A stretch of DNA of 64,000 bases from Lactifluus volemus (lineage: Eukaryota > Basidiomycota > Agaricomycetes > Russulales > Russulaceae): assembly GCA_022376515.1 (NCBI GenBank), contig WTXI01000123.1, positions 43,594 to 107,593 on the forward strand, in the 5' to 3' direction. The position numbers and the translations under genes were made by a program. The notes beneath the pieces are model-generated. The model worked only from the letters and a program-made list of their open reading frames with translations, did not search any database and had not been told where the DNA came from. Of this stretch, positions 47,771 through 58,959 are shown in pieces (within the stretch, counting starts at the first letter, position 1; each line of letters opens with the position of its first letter).

Positions 47771-48238
47771 TCTGTCACTTTGCGAAGGATCTATCCCTCC
47801 CCCTCCCCTAAAATTACGTTTTTGATTTGTCGCAATTGTTTCAGTATGCTTTATTTAATGCTGATCATCACCCCTACTTTCCTTGCCGCTCATGATCCTT
47901 TTGTGCTTGCGACTGAGTCGGGCCGCAGATAGAACGAAACTCAACTGTACATACCCGTACACGCAACTCCAGATCTATGCACCGAGTCGGTAGAAGAGTA
48001 GCACTAAGTATTCAGACAGTGATATATCAGACTGCTGTCATGGTCCAGGTACGCGTATCCTGTGAAGGTGGCGTTTTGATACGAATCACACCGTTGAGGA
48101 TGATGATCACGTGGTCATGACGCGTGGGTTGTGTCCTGGCAGCACTCGTGTGCGTGTACCAACTCAACTCCAACTACTACTTATACCCTCAGCCCCTATC
48201 TACTTGACCCTCTCCTCAACTTCGTTTATACACCGACG
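47771..48238. other. Intergenic
   Basis: 3' region of MPP alpha and 5' region of the coiled-coil gene, both on +. Nothing else seen. Confidence 0.4.
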
Positions 48239-49114
48239 ATGCGGCGTGCTCAGAGTGTACGGCATTATACCCGCGCGTCTGTCCCTACAACCGGGGCGGA
48301 TGACCTAGGATTGTTGAAAGAAATACCGGAAGAGTCCACCGAAGTCACACTTCGGAAGCAGCTCCTTGAGAAGGAAAAAGAGAATGACAAAGTATGTGTA
48401 TCTCCTCATCTCTCACCGCCGTCGTGGAGTTGATCGTCCTTTCCTTTCTTGTAGCTTCGAGATCAGATTCAGGCGCTTCAAACACAGCTCGCTCAGCGTC
48501 CACCAATAGAGGCTATTCAAGAACTACGAAAGGAATATAGAAACCTCGAACTTATTCTGCAAGGCACGCAGCGCGAGAATGAAAGGGCTATGACTGAACT
48601 AGAGAGGTTCGTCCTCTCCTGCTACCTTTGCAAGGTTGACGCCAGCTGACGGCGCCGGTCGTCCCCTGTTTGAATAGGGGCAAACAGAGAGAAAAGGTTC
48701 TAGAACGCGAACTTGAGAAACTTGCGGGCAGTAATTGGCAGGTACGCGTGCGAGCCACGCTCGATTTCCCGCAGAGAGAGACCGCTGACCCCGTGCCCTG
48801 CCCCCTTACCCCACGCCCACGCACAGGTTAACCTCGAGATCGCGCCTACTGGCATCTCTAGCCCGCTCCCCTCACGCACTGCCACAGCTCCGTTTTCTCC
48901 TCCTCCAATGTCGCCAACGCCCGCCGAAGGTACCCCAAAGATCAACGTGGAGGCGACCATTGCGCAACTGGAGCAAGTACGTTTGTTGGTTCTCGGTATG
49001 GAGGAACGTCTTCGAGTGCGGGAAGAGAAGCTGGTTAAGATGATGGAGAAGGCGGATCAAGAAGGTCACAGATTTGAGATTTTGCGCAAGGGTGTGTCAC
49101 CCGCAAAGAGTTGA
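48239..49114 (+). CDS. Small coiled-coil protein
   Basis: Exons 48239-48391, 48455-48606, 48678-48741 and 48827-49114 give 218 aa. The first ~120 residues form a heptad-like coiled coil (TLRKQLLEKEKENDKLRDQI, ELRKEYRNLELILQGTQREN, REKVLERELEKLAGSNWQ). A Pro/Ser/Thr-rich linker follows (APFSPPPMSPTPAEGTP), then a second coiled coil (TIAQLEQVRLLVLGMEERLR). Such layouts occur in cytoskeletal or spindle-pole adaptors and kinesin tails, but I cannot assign a family. Four in-frame exons support a real gene. Confidence 0.65.
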
Positions 49115-49880
49115 AGGAGGGAGGACAACCACTGGCACTGTAATATCGTTCATATTGGACACATCTCGCTTTGATACACTGCTTTGTTGTTCGTATATAT
49201 TCGTTAGTCAACCACTATCTTAAAGACGTTCGGGAGTAAGCGTCATTTGTTCTGAGTAAAGATAATATGTGGGAGTTGCATATATAAGATAGAGAGAACA
49301 AGCCAGGACAAAGGATATCTGCTGATTTATGATAAGGACGCTTGTCAGTACATAGCAAGGTACGGACGAGTTATATTCGACTACAACATGGTAGATCATG
49401 AGCAGTCGGTGTGGTGTGTTGTGGAACAGAAACGGAAGAATGGCCGGGAAGAGGAAGTGGGTGGCCGGAGTGGAACATAAACGGGTGGAATTGTTCAAAA
49501 AAACGATATCAATTGGAAAAAAATTGTGCAGCCACAGAAAAAAGGGATAAGGAACCGTGAACTGCAACACAATTGACTTGTACCATGAAAAGTCGAAAAA
49601 TCTCGAGTCAGAGTGGGTATTGAAAGGAATGGGTGTTGCGAGTCACACCGGAGTCAATCTTCCGCGGCTGACTGTGGCACAAACGCATCCGAATCCGCGC
49701 AGGTCGGGGCCTCCGTTTAATGTGGACCGTGCGTGGGAACTACCATCGGAGCACAACAACAAATCGTCGTTTCTCGTTTCCCCTTTTACCCCCCCAACTC
49801 CATTCCCGCACCACCACCTTCTCCTCCTCCCCCCTACAAGAACATCGTCTTTTCGCTAATTTTTCCCTCAGTAGAAACAC
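49115..49880. promoter_or_regulatory. Histone H3 upstream region
   Basis: Between the coiled-coil gene and H3. The last ~130 nt are pyrimidine-rich (CTCCTCCTCCCCCCTAC), typical of strongly expressed fungal promoters and 5' leaders. No divergent H4 gene is present, unlike many fungal H3-H4 pairs. Confidence 0.4.
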
Positions 49881-50696
49881 ATGGCTCGCACCAAGGTATT
49901 ATTATACTACTTTTTCTCTTAATACTTGACTTGTTGTTGACTCCCGTCGTTATCTTCTAGCAAACCGCCCGCAAGTCGACTGGAGGTGGGCCACCTTCAA
50001 CCACGCAACTTCCATAAAAGTAAATTTTGACTTGTCATTTCTAGGTAAGGCTCCCCGTAAGCAACTCGCGACTAAAGCTGCTCGCAAGACTGCCGCCGCC
50101 GTACGTATTGTCTTGTCGTCGTCATCGTCGTCGTCATCATCGCTATTGTGATCACGTGCTGATGGTAGAACATTGGTCATACTTTAGGCTTCCACTGGTG
50201 GTGTGAAGAAGCCACATAGGTTCCGTCCTGGTACCGTCGCTCTGCGTGAGATTCGTCGGTACCAGAAGTCGACAGAACTTCTCATTCGTAAACTCCCATT
50301 CCAACGTCTGGTTCGTGAGATTGCTCAGGACTTCAAGGTGAGTGGCGGGTTGTTGCCACGCTGCGCGGGGGCTGTGCTGCTGACACGTGACGCGTTCTTG
50401 CTGTGCAGACTGACCTTCGCTTCCAATCCTCGGCTGTGATGGCACTCCAGGAGGCCGCTGAGGCTTACCTCGTGTCCCTGTTCGAAGACACCAATTTGGC
50501 CGCGATTCATGCTAAACGTGAGTTTCTTGTTTTATCGTACTTTCGCGATGTCAATGCTCATTGCATATCTTCCTCCAGGTGTCACGATGTATGTTATCGA
50601 GATATCCACATCAGCGCCTGTATCACTGACTTTTGTCTGTCTAGCCAACCCAAGGATCTTGCTTTGGCCCGTCGTCTCCGAGGCGAGCGGTCTTAA
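49881..50696 (+). CDS. Histone H3, seven exons with a 10-nt micro-exon
   Basis: Core nucleosome histone. Exons 49881-49895, 49961-49985, 50045-50100, 50188-50337, 50409-50517, 50579-50588 and 50645-50696 give 138 aa: [20 protein letters not shown], then an unusual [18 protein letters not shown] region, the conserved core ([20 protein letters not shown]) and the end [19 protein letters not shown]. Exon 6 is only GTGTCACGAT; without it the frame and the residues RVTI are lost. K4, K9, K14, K27 and K36-type positions are present, and position 28 is Thr instead of Ser. The protein is two residues longer than the usual 136 (with Met); the extra residues lie just after K27. Confidence 0.95.
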
Positions 50697-51857
50697 AGCA
50701 CGTTCATGCTTTCCATGCACTTCGTTGCCCGTCTATATGTGTCAGCTATTGCGCGCTTGCGTGTATTGACCATTGGACCCTGGGATAGTTTGATCTTGTC
50801 TGTACAGTTATAGTTTCCTAAATTGCTCCTATCGATGAAATTTGTCTTACTGTGCTCGGTATATATATGGTCTAAATGCAATATAACGTTGTTGTTTATG
50901 GCCATCTTTGCGCTGAGGAAGTAGGGGTAAGAGGAATACATGCATAATTTCTACCCGAAAAACATATGGAATAGGCTTGTATGTGGTATGATGCCATATG
51001 TCAAGTTGTGGTGACTGAGCACGAATTAGATGAGAAATTCGAAGTGATCCATTTACCCAACAGTGGCCCACTACCTGACCAATGTTGGTGGAGAGGTGTA
51101 GGAGAGGCGTAAAAGCGTGGGAGAGTGATCGAGATCTCGGGTCACGAGTGTTTGTCGTGTGACCTCGGCGCCTTTGATTTACTTCACCGCACAGATGCTA
51201 CACTAGCAGTCCCACGTCAGCACAGCGCTTATCAGCCAATTGTATTGGACAGCTCCTCCTGATTGAGACCATGTGGTTTCAAAACTTCGAATCCTCAAAT
51301 GACATACAATGAACTTGGGAGTTCTCACAAAATCGAAGAACTCGACTCGGCTCAAAGTCGCCCGAGTCTAAGCCGAGGACCAAATGAAGCAAAACCGGAA
51401 TTTGGCTACAGTTGAGCGCTATACTGTATGTAAAAGCTTTCATCCGTTGACATCTTGTCGCATGTTCGAGTTTCCGGTTTTAGCCTGAGCTTTTTCCCAC
51501 CAGACTTCCGTGGACCCGCCTGTTTGACGGCTTCCATTCGACCTAGAACCTAGGTCCTAGGACGGCCACTCTCCGACGCGCACTTCATGATACACAGGGC
51601 CGGGTCAACCTGATATCCGAGGTAGCCTTACGGCTATTGACTACCATCCGATTTCCGCTTGAGGAACCGGGAACCGGGTAGGGCGCAAAGGAGCATTCAT
51701 TCACTAACGTGGAACGCTATCCCACACATGGACAATTTCCTCGTTATATCCGAAACGCTCCTAGGTTTGGCCCTCTTGACGGTTTATAAACGTCAATCAA
51801 GGCCACATGTAAGCTATCTGTGAATTCTTCCCTCTCCTGCTCATATCGAACCTCAAT
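50697..51857. other. Intergenic, nothing recognised
   Basis: 3' region of H3 and 5' region of the DUF2235 gene. No gene, RNA or element identified. Confidence 0.4.
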
Positions 51858-53898
51858 ATGGCTATCCCCCCTGTTACAACTGAAAGTGAACGTTCGAATG
51901 CGGCCCCCCAGGGTCGCCCGTCGACCGTTCCTATCGATACTCAACTGTCAAAGTCGACGGAGCCTGGTAGAACCCCTTCCTCTGTCGGGTCCGAGGCCTA
52001 TGATGATACCGTATTTCCACCACGATATGAGGGCCGCCAACGCACCCTTGTCCTCTGTTTTGATGGGACGGGTGATCAATTCGACCTAGACGTACGCTCA
52101 TAGCCCCTCCTTCCTGCCCCACGTGTGTCCTGCTGCTGACCAATATCTCCTATGTTTGTTTGTAGAATTCGAACATCATACAGTTCTTTTCGATGCTCAA
52201 GAAGGACGATAAGAGTCAGCAGTTGGTCTACTACCAGGTTTGCATATGCGCTTCTTAATGGTTCGAGAAGCCCGTTCAGACCCAGCGCACACAGGCTGGC
52301 ATTGGGACGTATAACATTCCAGAGATCGCTACGCCATTCGCGGCAAAGGTCCAAAAGAACCTCGACATGGCTTTCGGGAATCACCTTGACGCACATGTGA
52401 TGGGTGTGTATCGCCGTTAAGAATTTACTCAAGATTAGGAAAGCTTATTGCCTTTACCGCTCGCAGGAGGCTACGAGTTCTTGATGGAGAATTGTTAGTT
52501 CGCCGGATCCTCTTCCGCCGAAGAGTTGGAATCTCATCTTCGCCGCTAGACCACGCAGAGGATAAAATATGCATTTTCGGTTTCTCACGCGGCGCCTACA
52601 CCGCTCGAGCGCTGGCGGGCATGATCCACAAGGTTTGTATTCATCGTCACCGCATTTCTTGTTGAATACGACTTGCTCGGCTACAGGTGGGTCTGCTACC
52701 CGCAGGGAACCATCAACAAGTCCCCTTCGCGTATAAGATGTTCAGCCAAGATGACGATGCTGGTTGGCGCCAGAGCACCAAATTCAAGAAAGCTTTCTCT
52801 GTCGATGTCGAGATTGAATTTGTTGGCGTGTGGTATGCTCGTTCTTTACACGACCATGGCCCCGGAAACTGATTCGTGTTGCAGGGATACGGTTTGCTCT
52901 GTCGGATTGACCTCGCGCACTCTCCCGTTCACGGGATCCAATTATGCTGTTCGCACCTTCCGTCATGCGATCTCCCTCGACGAACGTCGTGCCAAGTTTA
53001 AGGCGAACTCTTGGCACCTTCGACCCTCTGAGGATAATAAGGGCACGAAGCTCGGAGAGATGCCTCGATCGAATCAACGTCACCCTTTCTATCGCAAGAC
53101 TCATCCCCATGTCTTTCATCACGACAAAAGTAAAACACTGAATGAGTGTGATTACGACGATGGACGATTGGAGACCGACGTACTGGAGGTTTGGTTTGCC
53201 GGATGTCACTGCGGTACGTCTTCTTGTCTGTGAGTAACGTTGACGTTAATCCTGACGTTATTGTTTAGATATCGGCGGGGGGTCCGTCCCAGACGGCACT
53301 CCGAACAGCCTCGCTAGAATTCCACTTCGTTGGATGATTCGCCAATGTTTCGATACCAACACGGGAATCCAGTTTCACGCCGGGTCCTTCAAAGAGGTCG
53401 GCCTTGATATCGACACGCTTTGCCCCGTTGTCCTGCACCGTCCTAAACCCACGGGTACCAGTCACGCCGCGGAGCCAACGGATAGTACTCTCGTGCCAGC
53501 ATCTCGGTCCATCTTTAAGTTGGAAGAGGATGAGGAACTCAAAGACGCGTTGAGTCCGATTTACGACACACTGAAACGTACCAAAACTTGGTGGATCCTT
53601 GAAATTCTTCCGTTGCAATACAGTGAGCAGGACCGGTGTGATGCTTCGTGGAGGACCTATTGGGCGTACGTAATTGTTCAGTTCATGCCGTGGTTGTGTC
53701 ACTCAAGCGGGTGAGATGCCCCTACACAGGATGAATATGGGCCGCGGTCGCGAGATTCCAAAACCGATTTGTGAGAGGGGAGAACGAGTCAAGGTGCATC
53801 GCTCCGTAAAGACCAGGATGGAAGCCGAGGGCCTCAAAGGTGGCAAATACAAACCCAAGGCGAAGTTTGAACATCTGAATTTCGAATGGGTGGACTGA
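51858..53898 (+). CDS. DUF2235 / Tle1-like alpha/beta hydrolase
   Basis: Nine exons (51858-52091, 52166-52237, 52295-52403, 52467-52493, 52550-52632, 52687-52832, 52885-53213, 53269-53665 and 53730-53898) give 521 aa. The fold start is TLVLCFDGTGDQFDLDNSNI; the nucleophile elbow is IFGFSRGAYTARALAGMI (GxSxG form GFSRG); VEIEFVGVWDTVCSVGL and AGCHCDIGGG supply the later conserved Asp/His regions. DUF2235 domains are widespread in fungi and related to the Tle1 phospholipases of bacterial type VI secretion; the fungal substrate is not established. No signal peptide; the N-terminus is Ser/Thr/Pro-rich. Confidence 0.9.
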
Positions 53899-56448
53899 TC
53901 TATGAAACTTTATTCTTCATCGCACACGGTGGACTTTGTTATCTTGTCATTTCTCCATGCGCGCTCTCCATGCTTACCCAAAAACCCCGTTTTATATGTC
54001 CTTGTATGTTCTAATTGTCACCCAATGACGTGTTTTCAAATCCGTTTCCTTTCCTTCAAACTTCAAATAACAGGTATACCGCGACATCAACTCACTTCAC
54101 CAGCAAGTCGAGAACTCAAGCGGCGTGCGGGAGAAATTCAGGGCCATTTGGTTTACATTACTGTATTGCGTTACTACAGTGCATCAAGGCACGTCCCCTG
54201 ACAAATCGGATTTTTGGCGTGGGAAATGGTTTTCCGACGTGTCGCAGTTTCATGTGTTCGTGGTATTTCCAACGTGTCAAGAATCGAGTCTAGTAGCCGA
54301 AACATAGTCTGCCAAACGTCGCTAGTGATGGACATTGGACAAAGTGTTGGCGCCGAACGGCGTCTGTCATAAGTTCTTTCAGTGATGACGGATCTATCTC
54401 GTGTGCACAGGGTGCAGATCTCGAACGCGGAAGAGTACGATTCTGATTTGTTCAACAACAGGAGGGGGGTTACATTAGACAGGAGACAGGGAAGAACATG
54501 TAGTAGTACTAACCTAGTAGTAGGAAGTCGTCATTATCGTAAAGCAACTTAGTTTAAAACGTAGAACATGGAAAGCGATGGCATTTTCTTTGTTGAATAC
54601 TAGCAGTGTATTAACAGAGCCTGACTTACATCATGATGACCCTTGTCTCAAAATAACGGATCTGCCTGATGTGGTCGACAACGCATCAAGGAAGCAAATA
54701 AGTGATGATGGCACCAGCAGGGCTTTCGATAGGAAACAGTGTTTATTACTATTGAATGTAATCGTTTCCGACTTTCGATCTAATGGTTATTTTCCTTTGT
54801 CCGAGTCTTTGATTGTGTGCGAGTAATCTGAGGTGAGGGTCAGCCAGTTCATCACATACGAACCTGTACTTACTGGCATTGTCTCTTGTACAGAACAATC
54901 CTTGCACACGCCAACACCGAGTCAAATTTGGGTATGGTTGACATAGAGAATGACGCAGAGAAGCAGATTTGAATCACAAAACAGAACATTCAAAGATAGG
55001 CTGGCACAGCCGATTATCTGTACTGAGATTAGAACCGATTTCTGTGGTCTCTCACCGTAGGTAGTGATTGTTTCAACACATTACATGTGACTTGCAGTAG
55101 GGCCAGAGCTTGTCGTCCCCTGTAATTTCTACCTGGTGAGTTCTACTTGTTCCCCATGCTGTCTGTAGACTTGACCTCACGCCGAAATGGGAGCACGTGG
55201 ATAATTATAATTCATCGATGTCGGCGGTGTTTCCTAGTCACCAGGAACTCCTAAATGCACTGATGTTCTCTAGAGCCTGATTGCTGTGCAGCTGGGCTGT
55301 GGATACCGTACCCGTAACCCGTTGGTATCCATCACACTCAGGCTCACCATCACTTGTCCAAGGCCACTTCCGGCCCCCGTCTACCGGCATAGCAACATGC
55401 CAACAGAGTTATTAACTATCGGGCCCTCTATTTGAGTAGTCTTCATCTCCCCCTGGAGTTAGTAACCACCCCTACCAGTGAAATTAAAGGCTTGGCTCCG
55501 GGTAGAGGCACGCCAGACGAACTTGAAGTCGTCTAAAGCGGAGATGTCGGACACGGGGAACTTGAAGAACGAGTCTGGATATTCATGGAGCTCAAACCTC
55601 ATATTTCTAGAACGAGAAGGCGAGACTCTAAACGAGCCACCCATAGTGAAGTGCAAATGATATATCGAGGGAATACGTTCAGTGCAGGCGTTTCAAACCG
55701 CATGCAATCGCGCTTGGTCTGTGGACTGTAAGGATGCGATGGAGACGCCACACAGACAACTGAGTTGGTGTAATTGAAAGGGAGATAGAGATAATATAGA
55801 CAAGTGTGGCGATAGACAACTGGTTGCGGCCGGCTGTTCTCGGGCCGACGCCGTTGGCAGCGGGTGGCGCGTCGTTTACTCCAAAAGGATTCATCGCCAC
55901 GTATAGACCTGCCAGTGAGGGAACATGCTCTCGGGCGGCAACGAAAAATCGGTTTCAAACCATAGTTTGGAGCTGCACTCAGCTTCCGTGCACTCCAGCT
56001 GTCGAATAGACAAACCTCCGGTATCTATAATAAGTACTTCTCTCCCACTGCACTTTCATCATGGTTTCCTGGACACATCAATTCAATTTCAATCTTGACT
56101 GGTTGCTGAGAATCGTTATTCGTCCATTGTCATGATACAAAAGGTAGCGCGATGTTCCAATGAGACCCCCCTCCTCTAGGTCTCTCAACCATGCACATAC
56201 TACCACCAGATCAATCCACCGATCCGTTCGCAGCCTTTGGCAAGTCATCTTCGTATTCTACTTTTTAAGTTGCTTATGTCAAAGCACCGCAGGCCTGCTT
56301 TTAATAGCAATCCTTCGTAGGTGTTGTGCCAAGTTCTTCAAAGACGCATTCATTGAGTAGATTAACAGTGAATGCGTTTCTTTTCGGGGTTGTGAGCCAA
56401 CAATTTTATATATATTGGACAAGCGGTAAGTTTAACTGTAGGTAAAGG
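53899..56448. other. Long intergenic region, nothing recognised
   Basis: About 2.5 kb with only short unsupported frames (for example 54578-54826 +, 55599-55958 -). No mobile-element ends, tRNA-like structure or conserved domain noticed. Confidence 0.35.
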
Positions 56449-57897
56449 ATGTCATCTGTGCCTCACGCAGCATCAGGTTTCAAGGACCCAAAATTCGTCA
56501 AGTGAGTATCATCATATTCCTAGAACCTCAACCGTGACCTCGGCCCCTCGTCACAGGATCTTCGTCGTTATCCAGTTTGCTCTTGTCAATTTCCAAGCAG
56601 TCACGTATACCTTCTAATTTCCCATTTCAAGTCAACAACCCAACTGATGCAGATACTAGATTGTGGGTGATGGCTTGGAATATTTTGTAAGTCCCTTGTT
56701 TCTCCTCAAATCGAAGGGACTGTTTATCGAAGGCCCCCCCCCCCCCCCCCACAGCTATACCAATTACGGGCGGATGCTAGAGTCCCAGGGTTTGTCCTAT
56801 AGTGAAGCCGTGCCTGCAGGTGCTCATTCCCCACTTAAGCGTATGTATGGGCGACCGTTGCGCAATCGTTGGCTCAAAGCGTTCTCGTGCTCTCCGCGAA
56901 TATGTTTCTTGCCTATCGGTTAGCTGGCACGTGACCACATGGTCAGAGCCTGGCTGATTGTCCTTTTCTCAGCATTTACAGCCTGACAAAGAGCCGCCTT
57001 CAGACTGGACTAGTCATAGCGTTTTCCACCTCCGCCTTTCTGGTAGGCATAATTGTAGCGTTTAACACTCTTGCTGTCATAGAAGGCATCGCCACCATGC
57101 TGATACTATGGGACGTATTTCCGACGTACGAGGATTTTAATGTCACCAATCCGGGCCCAGTTCATACTGATGAATGACAAAGGATATCGCAGTCAGCTCC
57201 CTCGCTTAACTCGATTCAAATGGGTATAGGAATCCTCTGTTACGGGCTACAAACCGTTGCCGAGTGTCTCATCACGAGTACGTCCAAGTTTTATTCAAGT
57301 TCCCTACTCATTACGAGTAAATCGTGATTTTCATGTAGTATTTCTTTCTCGGGCGCTATTGAAGTCACGTACCGGCCTTCAGAAGTCAGATAGTGTCGTG
57401 AATTACCTTCTTCGCCGTGTCATTCAAATTGGATTTTTGGCCTCCCTATGGACCGTCGCAGGATTGGCGACTTGGTTTTTATTGCCAAAGGTATTGGTTT
57501 TCATGTTTTTCAGCTCGACGGTGGGACCAATGTACACGAATGTGAGTGGTTCCTTCGAATGTCTTCCTGAAATCAACCATGACGCCGGTAGGTGATATAT
57601 GACACACTCCTATCCCGTGTCCAACTGCGCCAGCGCCTGGCTGAAGATAGCGACGTTGAGATCGGGTTCTCTCCAGAGGTGCAGTGCTTGTCCCACCTGT
57701 ATTTTACCCTGTCTGAGCGAAAGGACCACAAGTCTCATGCCAGTGCAAAATCTGAAATACCTGGAGGACAGCGGGGATCGTCATTGATGGAAAGAACAAA
57801 TGATAACGTTTCTTTCTTGACGACGCCCAACCAGGACTTAACAACAGCCGATGCAGGTTTGGGGGGAACTGTTACGAAGGATGACTCAGAAGTCTAA
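56449..57897 (+). CDS. DUF6534-type multi-pass membrane protein
   Basis: Spliced from several exons. ATG 56449 opens MSSVPHAASGFKDPKFVK. Hydrophobic helices include FVVIQFALVNFQAV, the exon reading YVWATVAQSLAQSVLVLSAN through FLAYRIYSLTKSRLQTGL to VIAFSTSAFLVGIIVAFNTL, then SIQMGIGILCYGLQTVAECL. The family-typical end follows (SRTGLQKSDSVVNYLLRR, FLASLWTVAGLATWFLL, FSSTVGPMYTN) and a hydrophilic cytosolic tail ending at 57897. These proteins are abundant in agaricomycetes and of unknown function. Exon limits before 56750 are uncertain. A 17-nt C run (56734-56750) forms the tract before one acceptor. Confidence 0.75.
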
Positions 57898-57920
57898 CGC
57901 CCGCTTGGTCGATTCACCAA

Positions 57921-57945
57921 CTCTCTCTCTCTCTCTCTCTCTCTC
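57921..57945. repeat. (CT)n microsatellite
   Basis: Twelve and a half perfect CT units just after the stop of the membrane-protein gene. Confidence 0.9.
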
Positions 57946-58959
57946 CTCCTGGACTAATTCTTGTCATAAAGGACATTACTAGTACATATCAACATGGACC
58001 GTTTCTACGCTCTTTTTTCACTTATTATCTCGATAAACCTCCCGTACAATAATGACCTGTATAATCCAACCTTAATTGGACTAGCAAGGACGTTGGTAAT
58101 CTACTTGTATCTGCCTGTGTGCGCACGGTAAATCCCTTTTCCCTAGCCCGCTTCAATACTTTGAGCTGATCTGGCGATGCGTCGCATAATGTGGATTCGC
58201 ATTTCAGCCTGAGTCATCATTTAACAGACATATAGTGATTCGAACATTGTGCGACGTATGTCGTTTTTACTAAGTCATAGTTTTCCTTGCTTCCTTTCGC
58301 CCCACAGGGCGCTTGTCAAGATTAACGAGTACTTTCGCTGGCAGGGTCACCAAGGGGTTGATAATGTTAGATGGGTACATGTACAGTATCATTGGCATGC
58401 CAGTGCGGAGTGCACTTGATCTGCGAAAGAAGTTTATCTGAAACGTGGACATTTGCTCGCTTGCTTGAATTATTAATAATTGCTTGAATCGAGCGCCTGG
58501 CCATAAGTTCGATGCGCAGGTAACATGGCACCACACCACGGAGATGTTTGAAGCAACGCTGGGAAGGTAATCACATCCAAGAAAAAGGCTGCGCAAGCAG
58601 CCGCGCGATAGAGATCCGCTGAGAGATAGCTCCTTCGTCAGTAGGGACAGTTACGCGAATAGCGAAATTTGTAATGCGGTCGATTTCGTACATGCGATCA
58701 CGGCATTGAAGGATGGCAGTCGCTTATCTTCATCAGAAGACGGGGGCCTAAGCATCCCCGTACCATATAAAAGCAGGGCTGGTCAGCGATCCAGTTTTCC
58801 TTACGGAGAAACCGCACATCCAATCTGTATTGTGATGTAAATATGATGAATCGCAAATGTCGAGTATCTCTAGAATCACATCTTTAGGAAGGTGAATGCT
58901 GAGTCACGTGGCCGCAAGGAAGCACATTAGAAGACTACTTACATGAGTTGTGAACGTAT
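57946..58959. other. Intergenic, nothing recognised
   Basis: Short frames only; nothing recognisable on either strand. Confidence 0.35.
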
